DNA from: Streptomyces canus
GTDB lineage: Bacteria > Actinomycetota > Actinomycetes > Streptomycetales > Streptomycetaceae
Direction: 5' to 3'
Assembly (NCBI RefSeq): GCF_030816965.1
Contig: NZ_JAUSYQ010000002.1
Coordinates: 4,373,001-4,437,000, forward strand
Length of the DNA stretch: 64,000 nt
The position numbers and the translations under genes are program-made. Under the pieces are notes generated by a model. It ran no database searches and was not told the origin of the DNA. It saw nothing but the letters and a program-made list of their open reading frames with translations. Positions 24,989-34,565 of this stretch are shown in pieces. Each line of letters starts with the position of its first letter. Position 1 is the stretch's first letter.

Positions 24989-27094
24989 TTGCCGGATCAT
25001 TGCGGCCCGTGTACTCCAGAGTTCGACGGCGGCCTGTGGCGCTCGGACGACGACGGGCGGCACTGGAAGCCCCTGTCCGACCAGCAGCAGACCCTCGCCA
25101 TGGGCGCCCTGGCCGTGAACCCCGCCGACCACTCCCTGTGGATAGGCACCGGCGAGCCCAGCAACTCCGGCGACTCCTACACCGGCCTCGGCATCTACCG
25201 CTCCACCGACCGGGGCAACACGTGGAAGCAGGTGGGCAGGCGGATCGACGGCAGCATCGTCCCCCGCATCACCTTCGACGGCCGGGGGAACGTCTACGCG
25301 GCCACCGACGAGGGCGTCCTGCGCCGCGCCGCCGACGACATCACCGCCGACTGGACGGTCGCCCTCGCCCCCGGCGCCCCGGACACCCGCTGGTCCTCGG
25401 CCGCCACCGACGTCGCCGTACGCCCCGGAACCGGCGGGCGGCAGGTGACCGCCGTGATCGCGCGCCAGTTCTACGGCGTCGGCGACGCGAACGGCGTCTA
25501 CCAGTCCGACGACTCCGGGAAACCCGGCACCTGGCACAAGGTCACCCCGACCGGCGACCTCGCGGGCGTCACCCCCGGCCGGTCGAGTCTGTCGTACTCG
25601 GCCGACGGCCACGAACTGTTCGCCCTCGTCGGTGACGCCTCGGGCAGCAGCGACCAGGGCGCGGTGTACCGCTCGGCCACCGGTGACGCGGCCGGCCCCT
25701 GGACGACGGTCGCCGACGAGGACGTCCTCAAGGCATCCGGCGCGCAGAACAGCGACCCGGCCGGCGCCGCCTGGTACAACCAGTACGTCGCCGTGGACCC
25801 CGCCGACCCCGACCACGTGTACGCGGGCTTCTCCGAGGTGTTCGAGAGCTGGGACGCCGGGAAGACCTGGGCGACCATCGGCCCGTACTGGAACTACGGC
25901 CTGAAGTGCTACACCAACGGGCTGATAGCGGGCGGCTGCCCGATGACCACCCACGCCGACCAGCACGCCCTCGCCTTCGGCCCCGGCCACCGCGTCTACT
26001 TCGGCAACGACGGCGGCGTCTACGAGCGCTCGGCGACCCTGCGTCCGGACCCCGAGCTGCCCTCGAAGGGCTGGACCAACCTCAACCAGGACCTGCGCAC
26101 CCTCCAGTACTACGACGCCGCCTACGGGACCGACCCGGCGACCGGCGCCCTGTCCACCTGGGGCGGCACCCAGGACAACGGCAACGTGCTGAGCCTGCCC
26201 GGCGCGCGGGAGCTGTACCAGCCCTCGGGCGGCGACGGCGGCTTCGTCCTCGTCGACCCGGCCGACGCCGACCGCGCCGTCAACGAGTACGTCGACCTGG
26301 ACATGAGCCTGACCACCAACGGCGGCCGCTCCGACGGCACCACGCCCTCCTTCACCGGCATCTCCCCCGCCTGCGACTGGAACGCCGACCTCAAGGGCTG
26401 CGACCCGGGCCCCGAGTTCATCGCCCCCTACACCTCCGACACCGCCGACGTGAACCACTGGGTCGCGGGCGGCCGTTACGTGTGGGACAACGCCGGGAAG
26501 GGCTGGGACACTCGCTGCACCGCCGACTCCTGTGACTGGACCGCCGTCCACGACACCGGCGAGGACCACGCCGTCACCGCCCTCGGCGTGAACGGCTCCG
26601 TGACGTACGCGGGCTGGGAGGACTGGAGCGGCGAGCAGTACGCCAGCGGCATCGACACCGATGCGGGCGGCACCTGGCACCGGCTCACGGCGCCGCTGCC
26701 GAACCGGTACGTCACCTCGCTCACCGTCGACCCGCACGACGCCCGCCACGTCTGGGCCACGTACGGCGGCTTCACCCGCTCCTACGTCTCCGGCGCGGGC
26801 GAGGGCCACGTTTTCGAGAGCACCGACGGCGGCACCACCTGGACCGACCGCACCGGCGACCTGCCGGACGCGCCGGCCGGGGCGCTCGCCCTGTGGCACG
26901 GCCACGTGGTCGTCGGCACGGACGTCGGCGTCTTCGCCGCCGCGCCCACCGCGTCCGGCTCGTGCACCTGGTACCGGCTCGGCGGCGCACTGCCCCACGC
27001 CGGAATCGTCTCCCTGGACGTCTCACCCGACGGCGGACGCCTCCTGGTGGCGACGCACGGACGCGGACTCTGGTCCGCGCAGGCACCGCTGTAA
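24989..27094 (+). CDS. 5'-truncated BNR/beta-propeller glycosyl-hydrolase-like protein
   Basis: The 701-codon frame encodes repeated BNR/Asp-box blades (GLWRSDDDGRHWKPL, IYRSTDRGNTWKQV, VFESTDGGTTWTDR), the fold of sialidases and GH74-type enzymes. It opens mid-blade with FDGGLWRSDDDG, has no signal peptide although the rest looks extracellular, and its only possible start is a TTG without a ribosome-binding site, seven bases after the symporter terminator. The 5' end, signal peptide and promoter therefore seem deleted. No catalytic residues can be assigned. It may be untranslated. Confidence 0.7.
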   Translation: MPDHCGPCTPEFDGGLWRSDDDGRHWKPLSDQQQTLAMGALAVNPADHSLWIGTGEPSNSGDSYTGLGIYRSTDRGNTWKQVGRRIDGSIVPRITFDGRGNVYAATDEGVLRRAADDITADWTVALAPGAPDTRWSSAATDVAVRPGTGGRQVTAVIARQFYGVGDANGVYQSDDSGKPGTWHKVTPTGDLAGVTPGRSSLSYSADGHELFALVGDASGSSDQGAVYRSATGDAAGPWTTVADEDVLKASGAQNSDPAGAAWYNQYVAVDPADPDHVYAGFSEVFESWDAGKTWATIGPYWNYGLKCYTNGLIAGGCPMTTHADQHALAFGPGHRVYFGNDGGVYERSATLRPDPELPSKGWTNLNQDLRTLQYYDAAYGTDPATGALSTWGGTQDNGNVLSLPGARELYQPSGGDGGFVLVDPADADRAVNEYVDLDMSLTTNGGRSDGTTPSFTGISPACDWNADLKGCDPGPEFIAPYTSDTADVNHWVAGGRYVWDNAGKGWDTRCTADSCDWTAVHDTGEDHAVTALGVNGSVTYAGWEDWSGEQYASGIDTDAGGTWHRLTAPLPNRYVTSLTVDPHDARHVWATYGGFTRSYVSGAGEGHVFESTDGGTTWTDRTGDLPDAPAGALALWHGHVVVGTDVGVFAAAPTASGSCTWYRLGGALPHAGIVSLDVSPDGGRLLVATHGRGLWSAQAPL

Positions 27095-27097
27095 CGG

Positions 27098-27138
27098 GTC
27101 GGGGGCGGGCGTCCGGTCACGGGATGCCCGCCCCCGAC
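27098..27138. terminator. terminator between convergent genes
   Basis: Perfect 13-bp inverted repeat GTCGGGGGCGGGC with its complement and a 15-nt loop. Confidence 0.75.
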
Positions 27139-27180
27139 CACAGTCCTGTGGACGAAGCGCTGAGTGCGATCGGGGCGATG

Positions 27181-28299
27181 TCATGCCCGCGGGTATCGCG
27201 CCAGCCAGCCGGGAGACGCCCCCGCCGGACCATGCAGCGCGGGCCCTTGGGTCATCTCCATGGCGAAGTCGTCGGCGAGTTCGAGGAGAGTGGGCCGGCC
27301 CTCCAATTCCGCCAGCCAGGCCGGCGGGAGGGCCGTCTCGCCGTGCAGGGCGCCCAGCAGGCCGCCGGTGAGGGCGCCGGCCGCGGCCGAGGGGCCGTCG
27401 TGGTTCACGGCAAGGCACAGACCGTGCCGTACGTCCTCCCCGACCAGCGCGCAGTACACGGAGGCGGACAGCAGCCCGTCCGCCGAACCGTCGGCGGCGA
27501 GTTCCTCCACCCGCGCCGGGGTGGGCATCCCCTGCCGTACGGCACCGAGCGCGTGCTGGAGCGCGTCCGAGACGGGCTCGTGCCCGGGCCGCGCGGCCAG
27601 CAGTGCGAGCGCCCGCTGCACCGCCCCGTCGAGACTGTCGCCGAGGGCCAGCGCGTGCACGATCACGGCGTACGCGCCCGCCGACAGATAGGCGACGGGA
27701 TGCCCGTGGGTCTGCGCGGCACACTCGACAGCCAGCTGTACGACGAGCTGCGGCTCCCAGCCGACCAGCAGCCCGAAGGCCGCGGAACGGGCCGTGGCCT
27801 CGGGCCCGAGCTCGCTCGGGTTCTTGGGCGACTCCAGCGTCCCCATGGTGTCGTCGCCGAACCCGAGGAGCAGCGACCGGGTCGGGTCGCGGCGGGCGTA
27901 CAGCCACTCCTCCCGGGCCAGCCACCCGTCGTCCTTGCGCCGCTCGTCGGGTCCCCAGTCCCGCTGGGTGGCGGCCCACCGCAGATACGCCCGGTGCAGA
28001 TCGGTGGGCGGATGCCAGGCGCCGGTGTCCCGTCGGACCTGGGCCCGTATGAGCCCGTCCACCGTGAAGAGGCTGAGCTGGGTGAGATGAGTGACGGCAC
28101 CGCGTCGGCCGTACCCGAACCCGAGGTCCACGAGCCCCTCGGCGCCGTACGACTCCCGGATCTCGTCCAGTCCCAGCCCGTCGACCGGCGCGCCCAGCGC
28201 GTCACCCACGGCCACCCCGAGAAGCGTCCCACGCACCCGGCTACGGAAGTCCTGCTGCTCGGCACGCCCCCAGACGACGGCCCCGGCTGTCGCACCCAC
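27181..28299 (-). CDS. ADP-ribosylglycohydrolase-fold protein lacking the metal-site Asp residues
   Basis: Residues 15-340 follow the ADP-ribosylglycohydrolase fold, beginning RVRGTLLGVAVGDALGAPVDGL. The magnesium-binding motifs are altered. The usual T-D-D-T is replaced by VTHLTQLSLF, and the usual His-x-Gly-Asp-Ser-Asp is replaced by HDGPSAAAGAL. The protein is therefore probably a non-catalytic binder of ADP-ribose or a related ligand, or uses another chemistry. The start is GTG with GGGAGG just upstream; a longer frame of 50 codons lacks the fold. It stands alone, 261 bp from the next gene. Confidence 0.8.
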   Translation of the reverse strand: MGATAGAVVWGRAEQQDFRSRVRGTLLGVAVGDALGAPVDGLGLDEIRESYGAEGLVDLGFGYGRRGAVTHLTQLSLFTVDGLIRAQVRRDTGAWHPPTDLHRAYLRWAATQRDWGPDERRKDDGWLAREEWLYARRDPTRSLLLGFGDDTMGTLESPKNPSELGPEATARSAAFGLLVGWEPQLVVQLAVECAAQTHGHPVAYLSAGAYAVIVHALALGDSLDGAVQRALALLAARPGHEPVSDALQHALGAVRQGMPTPARVEELAADGSADGLLSASVYCALVGEDVRHGLCLAVNHDGPSAAAGALTGGLLGALHGETALPPAWLAELEGRPTLLELADDFAMEMTQGPALHGPAGASPGWLARYPRA

Positions 28300-28560
28300 C
28301 AAGACCTCCCATGGCGACCGTCCGTATGTACGACGCTCAGCACTGTAATCGACGGGGAGTGGGAGGTTCAGGGGGCGTGTGGGTATGCGAGGTGAGCCCC
28401 GATTGACCCGTGAAGGGTGGTTATCACCTGGAACGGCGTGGACGGTCACCCATTCTGGTCACCGCCGGAACAGCGGTGGTCCCGGCCCACGAGCTCGCTG
28501 ACCTGCAAAGGGGTCTGGCTCGGTGATCGCCTTCCGGCCCGCCGAGCCCACGGCTGACGA

Positions 28561-31056
28561 TTATCCGGCGGCCCCGCGCACCTGATCCCGTACCGCACGC
28601 GCCCGCTCGTCGTCCGGGTTCGACGCGCATGCGCGTTCCGCGTCGGCGACGGCCGCGTCGAAGGCGGCGAGGGCGAGGTGGGTTTCGGCTCGGCGGCACA
28701 GGGCCCAGGTGTAGTCGGGGTCGAGGTCCAGGGCGCGGTTCAGGGCGGCGAGGGCCTCCTCGAAGCGGCCCAGTTGGGACAGGGCGGCGCCTCGGCTCGC
28801 GTGGGCCGAGGCGTACTCGGGGGCGAGGGCGAGTACGTGATCGTAGTCGCGGAGGGACTCCTCGAGGCGGCCGGCGTTGCGGAGGGCGTCGCCGCGCTCG
28901 CAGCGGCCCCAGGGCCAGTCCGGCTGAAGGGTGACCGCTCGGTCGAGGTCGGCCAGTTGGCGGGCGGCGTCGCCGAGGCCGCGCCATACGCGGGCGCGGC
29001 GGACCAGGGCCCAGGTGTAGTCGGGTTTGAGGTCGAGTGCCCGGTCCAAGTCCGCCCGTGCGGCGTCGAGTTCGCCTCGGGTCAGGCGGACGGCGCCTCG
29101 GGACGCCCAGGCCGAGTGGTGGGCGGGGTCCAGTTCGATCCCCGTGTCCAGGTCTCTGAGCGCTTCGTCGCCGTGGTTCAGCACCCTGTGGTACTCACCC
29201 CGCGCCGAGTGGGCGGAGGCGTTGTCCGGCTCCAGCGCGATGGCCCGGTCCAGGTCGTCGACCGCCGCTTCGTAGTCGCCGAGTTCGCCGCGCACGGAGG
29301 AACGACCCCGATAGGCGCGCGCGAGCCCGGCATCCAGCGCCACCGCCCGGTCGTACTCGCGCAGTGCCTCCTCCAGATCGCCGAGGAGCCGTAGCGCGCT
29401 GCCCCGTACCACTCGGGCGTGTGCCTGGGCCGGTTCGTCGAGGGTCGCCCGGGACAGCAGTCGGGCGAGTGCGGCGGGCACGCCGCCCTCGGTGAGCGTC
29501 CGGGACAGTTCGCTCCCCCACCGGGAGACCGCTTCCGTGTCGCCGTCCCGGCCCGCGTCCAGCAGGGTCCGTGCCCACCGGGCCGCGGTGACATCGTCCG
29601 TGTCGCAGGCGTCCACGAAGTCCCGCAGCACCAGCGGCAGCGCGACACGCGCCTGAGCGCACAGCAGGTGGTAGGACTCGGCGAGCCGCAGCTCCCGCCA
29701 CTCCTCGTCCGACCACAGCTCCCCGTCCGTGCGCCCGGCTTCGGGCTCCGCCCGCCACTCGCCGAAAATCCGGGCCAGACGCCCCTGTTGTCGGACCCAG
29801 CCGCGCGGTGACCGCCCGCGCTGCATCCGCAGCATCGCCTCCCGCACCAGGTCGTGGTAGCGGAGCCGGTCGCCGCGGTCGGTGACGAACGGCAGGGACC
29901 GCAGCCAGGCGAAGAGCTGTTCCACCTCGTCGTCCGGGCAGTCCACGGCCGCCCGGAACACGTCCATGTCCAGTTGCCGGGGCAGCGAGCACGCGAGGGC
30001 CGCGGATCGCCGTACCGGATCCTGTTCCCACTTCAGGAAGCGTTCTACGGCCGTCGCACTCGGGTCGCTGATGTCGTCGGGGTCGGTGGGGCGCTGCTCG
30101 GCGAGGGTCGACACGAGGACCGGCAGTCCGCCCGTGAGGCGCAGCACCTCCTCCACCACGGGCTCGGCGACCACTCCCTTGCCCGCCAGCAGCCCCCGGG
30201 CCTCCGCCTCCGTGAACGGTCCGAGGGGCACGTCCGTCATGAAGTCGGCGAAGGCGCCCCAGCGGGCGGTGTCGAAGGGGCGTTGGCCCGCCGTCACCAC
30301 GACGACCGTGGCGGGGAGGGTGCCGTACCGGTCGCCGGTCATGACCTCGTGCAGCCAGCCTTCGAGGAAGGGGCTGGTCCGTTCGTACGTGTCGAAGAAG
30401 AGGACGATCCAGGGGGCCGCGGCCGCCGCGTCGGTGAGTTCGTTCAGAAGCACCGGGGTGAGTACTCGCTCCGGGTGCATGACCAGTTGGACGTCTTCCT
30501 GGCTGCGGAAGCGCGCGCTGAGGCCGGCCCGCAACCGGTCGGCGCCCTCGGCGAGTTGAGCCGCGTCCAGGACTCCCGCGAAGGCTCCCACGCCCGGCAT
30601 CATTCCCAGTCCGGCCAGTCCTGCCCGCGCCGCGGCCATGCTGCCCGCCGACGGCCCCTCGGGCTCCGCTTCGAGGGTGGCGACGGCGACGGCCTCCGCC
30701 TCGCGCCGACGTTCGCGGTGGGTGGCGAGGAGTCGTTCCAGTTCCTTGAAGCGGCAGCCCTGGGCGCCCAGTTGACGGCCGATCTCCGACATCGCCTCCG
30801 GCACGCTGCCGACCCTCTCATCGACATACGTCGTGAACGCGCCTTTCTCGCGGGCCACTTGTTCCAGTTCTCGCACCAGGAACGTCTTTCCGACACCGGC
30901 GTTGCCGTGCACATGGAAGAGGAACCGGTGCCGCTCGTCCTCGGGCGCCAGGTCGAGGTTGCGCCGGAACGCCGCCCGCTCGTCACTCCGCCCCACGAAC
31001 CCGGCCCGCCTGCGCTGCCGGATCAACTCCTGCATCGACGGCCGCGTAGGCCTCAT
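28561..31056 (-). CDS. STAND-type ATPase with C-terminal TPR repeats
   Basis: The 831-residue protein starts with a short helical segment, then GFVGRSDERAAFRRNL and a Walker A HVHGNAGVGKTFLV (about 50-58). WIVLFFDTYERTSPFL acts as Walker B, and TGGLPVLVSTL marks the end of the NTPase core. A winged-helix-like segment (PRQLDMDVFRAAVDC) follows. From about residue 540 to the end there are at least seven TPR repeats of the ALREYDRAVALDAGLARAYR type. Such proteins oligomerise after ligand sensing. No effector domain is fused to it, so its output must be another protein or a regulatory interaction. Confidence 0.85.
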   Translation of the reverse strand: MRPTRPSMQELIRQRRRAGFVGRSDERAAFRRNLDLAPEDERHRFLFHVHGNAGVGKTFLVRELEQVAREKGAFTTYVDERVGSVPEAMSEIGRQLGAQGCRFKELERLLATHRERRREAEAVAVATLEAEPEGPSAGSMAAARAGLAGLGMMPGVGAFAGVLDAAQLAEGADRLRAGLSARFRSQEDVQLVMHPERVLTPVLLNELTDAAAAAPWIVLFFDTYERTSPFLEGWLHEVMTGDRYGTLPATVVVVTAGQRPFDTARWGAFADFMTDVPLGPFTEAEARGLLAGKGVVAEPVVEEVLRLTGGLPVLVSTLAEQRPTDPDDISDPSATAVERFLKWEQDPVRRSAALACSLPRQLDMDVFRAAVDCPDDEVEQLFAWLRSLPFVTDRGDRLRYHDLVREAMLRMQRGRSPRGWVRQQGRLARIFGEWRAEPEAGRTDGELWSDEEWRELRLAESYHLLCAQARVALPLVLRDFVDACDTDDVTAARWARTLLDAGRDGDTEAVSRWGSELSRTLTEGGVPAALARLLSRATLDEPAQAHARVVRGSALRLLGDLEEALREYDRAVALDAGLARAYRGRSSVRGELGDYEAAVDDLDRAIALEPDNASAHSARGEYHRVLNHGDEALRDLDTGIELDPAHHSAWASRGAVRLTRGELDAARADLDRALDLKPDYTWALVRRARVWRGLGDAARQLADLDRAVTLQPDWPWGRCERGDALRNAGRLEESLRDYDHVLALAPEYASAHASRGAALSQLGRFEEALAALNRALDLDPDYTWALCRRAETHLALAAFDAAVADAERACASNPDDERARAVRDQVRGAAG

Positions 31057-31112
31057 CGGTCACACTCCCGTGTCCGTCCCCACCTGCTCCGCCCCAGTGT
31101 GGCAACAAGTGA

Positions 31113-31159
31113 GGGCCGTGAGACCCCGCGCCCGGAGCATCCGGTGGGTCCCACGGCCC
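31113..31159. terminator. terminator between LamG and STAND genes
   Basis: GGGCCGTGAGACC and GGTCCCACGGCCC form an imperfect 13-bp stem with one mismatch, directly downstream of the LamG gene on the minus strand. Confidence 0.55.
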
Positions 31160-31186
31160 TGTAACCCCGACTCGCTCAGACAGGCA

Positions 31187-33337
31187 TCAGCACAGGCACG
31201 GGTCGGTGCCCCAGCCCAGCCCGTTGATCTCGTCCGCGCTCAGGGCGCCGGCGTACGCCTGCACCTCGTCCACATCGCCGTGCAGGTACTCGCCCCATCC
31301 GTCGCCGGTCCGGGCCCGGCCGATCTGCAGGGGACCGGTGCTCGGCCAGCCGTTCGGGAAGTCCGCGGTCGCGGCGGTGATGCTCCCTCCGTCGATGTGG
31401 AGCCTGATCTGGTCCGTGGCGTCGTCGTAGACGACCGCGAGCCGGTGTCCGCGGCCCTCGCCGCCGTCCGCCGCGGCGACCTGCGCCACCACGGTCTCGG
31501 CCGCGCCCTGTTCGTCCCGCTGCGGCATCACCAGTTGCCAGGCGTGCTTCGAGGGCTGGTAGCGCACCTTGAAGGCGTCGGTGTGCTCACCGCCCTGCGA
31601 GAGCACGGTCATCGGACGGTCCGGCTCGGCGTCCGCCAGGCGTACGACCACGCCGACGGTGAAGCTGTCCGACGTGTCGACGACCGGGCCGTCCGTGGCC
31701 GCGTAGCCGGTGCGGCCGTCCAGCGTCAGATGGCCGTCGCCCACGAGCGGGGACGGGATCACGGGGCAGTCCGGGTCGAGTTCCGGGAGGCACGAGCTGT
31801 CGGGACTGCGGTAGATGGCGGCGCCGTCCCCCAGCTTCAGGGGCGCGCCGCCGTTCTGGTCGGGGCTGGCGCCGGCCGGGGCCGTCTCCAGGGACCAGTG
31901 GCCGAGCAATCCCGGTTGGTGACGCGCCAGTTGGCTCGCCTCGGCCGGGACGACCACCCGGTCGTGGACCCGCACGTCGCCGAGGTCACCGCGCCAGCGG
32001 TCGCGGTAGGCCTCGCCATGGCGGACGCGGCCGATCTGGAAGGCGCCGGTGGTCGCGGCGGGCGCGGCCTCTGCCTCGGTGCCGACCTCATGGCCGTTGA
32101 CATAGAGCTTCGCGTGTCCGGTCTCGGCGTCGTACACACCCAGCAGGTGGGCCCACTCGCCGGTCTCCGGTGCGCCGCCGGACACCCGTGCGTCCCCGAT
32201 GGCGAACGACCAGAGGGGCGTCGTGCCCTCCTGGCGCAGGCCGAGTGTGAACGCCGCTGACCGGCCCGCGTCCTGGCCGGCGACGGTCATGGTCCGGTCG
32301 GTGCGCGCGGGCCGTACCCACGCGCTCACCGCGAAGGTCTTGCGCGGGTCGGCGACCGCCGGGGCGTCCGGGGTGAGATAGCCGTGGCTGCTGCCGTCCA
32401 GGTGGGCCGTGGAGGCCAGGTCGGTGCCCCGGGGGGCCGGACCGCCGAAGCTCACACCGGAACCGGCACGCGCGGCCGTTCCCTTCTCGGCTCCCGCACT
32501 CGTGGCTCCCGCCGCGTCGTCCAGCCGCCAGTGGGCTACCGGGGCGCGGCCGGACTGCACGTAGAAGCGGTACGTGGACTCACCGCTGCTGCGTCCGGAG
32601 CGGTCGATGGCGCGGACGGTCAGCCTGTCCGGCCCCGAACGCAACGGCAGGAAGGGCACGGTCACGCTCCCGCCCGGCTGCTTCGGCTGAACGGTCGCGT
32701 ACGGCCCGCCGATGAAGTTGTACGTGTAGGCCACGACGTCGTCCGAGGGCGAGTCCATGGTGAAGTGGCCGTACACGCCCACTCCATCCACCCAGAGCAC
32801 GTCCTCGGGGTATTCGGGAGAGGTGATCGTCGCCCGCTCGGGGCTCACGTCGTCGTAGACGAACTCGCAGACGGAGCCCGCGCCTTCGGAGCTCCAGGGG
32901 GACTTCTCCGTGCCGTCGTCCGCCCGGACGTGCCAGGAGACGACGGTGTTCGCCGGGATACTGTCCTGCGGCATCCGCCACAGCTGCCGAGCGCCAGAGA
33001 GTGTCGCGTTCGTGGTGTACGTGAGCCTCTGCTCCACCCCGTCGGCATCCGTCCACCAGGCCTCGAACTCGCCCTTGACCATGTTGGCCTCGGCGGGCTG
33101 GTTGTCCTCCTCAGGGTCGTACAGGGCTGCGCGCAGCGTGGGCGGCGCTCCCACGTACGCCCGGTCCTCCCCTGTCGCGCACGCCTTGGTCTCCGTCGTG
33201 AGGTCCTCGACGAGCGGCTGCTTCGGCGGCAGGTTGTCCGCCGCGTGCGCCACGCCGGACGTGGCCGCCACGACGGCCGCCATGGAGCACCCCACCGCCC
33301 ACAGTCTGCCGCCACGTGATCTTCCCGGTCTGTTCAA
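31187..33337 (-). CDS. secreted protein with two LamG/concanavalin-like domains
   Basis: The start is set at a TTG because GGGAGGGGAC lies just upstream and it places a proper signal peptide at the N-terminus (LWAVGCSMAAVVAATSGVAHA, cleavage before ADN). The mature protein of about 680 residues has an N-terminal beta-sandwich region. Two LamG-type domains follow: VAHWRLDDAAGATSAG to the VRVHDRVV strand, and LLGHWSLETAPAG to VDEVQAYAGALSADEI. Such domains bind glycans or act as toxin or wall-protein scaffolds. The last residues, GWGTDPCLC, contain two Cys. Confidence 0.85.
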   Translation of the reverse strand: MNRPGRSRGGRLWAVGCSMAAVVAATSGVAHAADNLPPKQPLVEDLTTETKACATGEDRAYVGAPPTLRAALYDPEEDNQPAEANMVKGEFEAWWTDADGVEQRLTYTTNATLSGARQLWRMPQDSIPANTVVSWHVRADDGTEKSPWSSEGAGSVCEFVYDDVSPERATITSPEYPEDVLWVDGVGVYGHFTMDSPSDDVVAYTYNFIGGPYATVQPKQPGGSVTVPFLPLRSGPDRLTVRAIDRSGRSSGESTYRFYVQSGRAPVAHWRLDDAAGATSAGAEKGTAARAGSGVSFGGPAPRGTDLASTAHLDGSSHGYLTPDAPAVADPRKTFAVSAWVRPARTDRTMTVAGQDAGRSAAFTLGLRQEGTTPLWSFAIGDARVSGGAPETGEWAHLLGVYDAETGHAKLYVNGHEVGTEAEAAPAATTGAFQIGRVRHGEAYRDRWRGDLGDVRVHDRVVVPAEASQLARHQPGLLGHWSLETAPAGASPDQNGGAPLKLGDGAAIYRSPDSSCLPELDPDCPVIPSPLVGDGHLTLDGRTGYAATDGPVVDTSDSFTVGVVVRLADAEPDRPMTVLSQGGEHTDAFKVRYQPSKHAWQLVMPQRDEQGAAETVVAQVAAADGGEGRGHRLAVVYDDATDQIRLHIDGGSITAATADFPNGWPSTGPLQIGRARTGDGWGEYLHGDVDEVQAYAGALSADEINGLGWGTDPCLC

Positions 33338-33429
33338 CTGTCCCCTCCCCGCGCTTCCTTGAGCCTGTTCACACAGGCCGCTGGAGGCTAACAAGGAGCA
33401 CTGACATCGTCGAAGCGGTTTCCGGTTAG

Positions 33430-33945
33430 ATGAGCTCCATGGCATCGACACCCCCACGCACCACACGAAGCGCACTCCACCTCTCCGCCACCCTCCTCAC
33501 CGCGAGCGTCACGCTGTACATAGCGCTCGTGGCGTTCGGGAACATCACGGACTTCGGGACCAACCAGGCGTTCGTACAGCATGTTCTCGCGATGGATACG
33601 ACGTTCAAGGACGACGATCTGATGTGGAGAGCCATCACCAGCAAGGGACTTCAGAACACGGCGTACGTCGCGATCATCGTCTGGGAGACGCTCGCGGCGC
33701 TCGTGCTGATCTACGGCACGTGGCTGTGGGTGCGCGGGGACGATCCGCGTGCCCGGCGCTTCTCCACCTACGGCCTGCTCATGCTCATGCTGCTCTTCGG
33801 CGCCGGGTTCATCGCGATCGGCGGGGAGTGGTTCTCCATGTGGCAGTCGGACACCTGGAACGGCCTGGACGCGGCGCTGCGGGTGTTCGTGCTGAGCGGA
33901 GTCGTGCTGCTGGTGGTCAACCTGCCGGACCGCAGCGCTAGTTGA
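33430..33945 (+). CDS. DUF2165 family membrane protein
   Basis: The 171-residue protein has four predicted membrane helices and the DUF2165 signature: FGNITDFGTNQAFVQHVLAM after helix 1, then WETLAALVLIYGTW, and GGEWFSMWQS before the last helix. The family is annotated as small integral membrane proteins of unknown function. A second ATG lies at 33439; neither has a strong ribosome-binding site, so a leaderless transcript is possible. It is divergent from the LamG gene and overlaps the next convergent gene by eight bases. Confidence 0.85.
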   Translation: MSSMASTPPRTTRSALHLSATLLTASVTLYIALVAFGNITDFGTNQAFVQHVLAMDTTFKDDDLMWRAITSKGLQNTAYVAIIVWETLAALVLIYGTWLWVRGDDPRARRFSTYGLLMLMLLFGAGFIAIGGEWFSMWQSDTWNGLDAALRVFVLSGVVLLVVNLPDRSAS

Positions 33946-34498
33946 CGACGACGACCTTCGTCCCCGTCTCGCCGAACGTCCACAGTGCCGACCCGTCCGC
34001 CGTCTTCATGCGGATGCCGCCGGTCTGGACGCCGTTCGCGGGCGGGGGCGAGGAGCCGTCCACCGCGTTGGAGAAGGCGACGTTCACGCCGCCCACGGCG
34101 GTGAAGTACACGATGTGCTCGATCCGCACGCCGTCGGACCCGGTCGTCGGGTCTCCCCGGCGCAGCGAGACCGAGTAGGTGCCGGGGGCCGGGTCCACCG
34201 TCCCCGGCCAGACGGCGAAGGTCCGCCGGGGCGCCTCGCTCGCGTCGATCAGCCAGACCCGCTTGTCGCCGAGCGAGTAGACGATCCGGCGGCCGGTCCC
34301 GGAGGCGTCCGGGACCGCGGTCGCCGACGGCTCGGGCTGCGCGGACGCGCGCGGGGACGCCGAGACGCTCGGCCGGGCGGTGGCGGCCACGCTCGGCTTC
34401 GTTCCCTTGTCGGCCTGTACGGCCAGGGCGACGACGGCGGCGACCGCCCCCACGGTCAGACCCGTCACCCAGACCTTCGGGGCTGGCACGGCACGCAT
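33938..34498 (-). CDS. degenerate L,D-transpeptidase (YkuD)-like exported protein
   Basis: The 186-residue protein has an N-terminal signal anchor (VWVTGLTVGAVAAVVALAV) and a Ser/Pro/Ala linker. The C-terminal domain has the YkuD order: RIVYSLGDKRVWLID, a TFAVWPG strand, APGTYSV, and GETGTKVVVV. Where active enzymes have an invariant His and the S-H-G-C-R motif, this protein has NVAFSNAVDG and VQTGGIRM. Both catalytic residues are therefore missing, and it should not crosslink peptidoglycan; a binding role is more likely. The assignment rests on the strand pattern and is moderately secure. Confidence 0.65.
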   Translation of the reverse strand: MRAVPAPKVWVTGLTVGAVAAVVALAVQADKGTKPSVAATARPSVSASPRASAQPEPSATAVPDASGTGRRIVYSLGDKRVWLIDASEAPRRTFAVWPGTVDPAPGTYSVSLRRGDPTTGSDGVRIEHIVYFTAVGGVNVAFSNAVDGSSPPPANGVQTGGIRMKTADGSALWTFGETGTKVVVVN

Positions 34499-34565
34499 CT
34501 CCTCGGCTAAGGATCCCCGTCGAACGGGGGTCGGATCATCGTACCGGCCCCCGCCGAGACACCTT

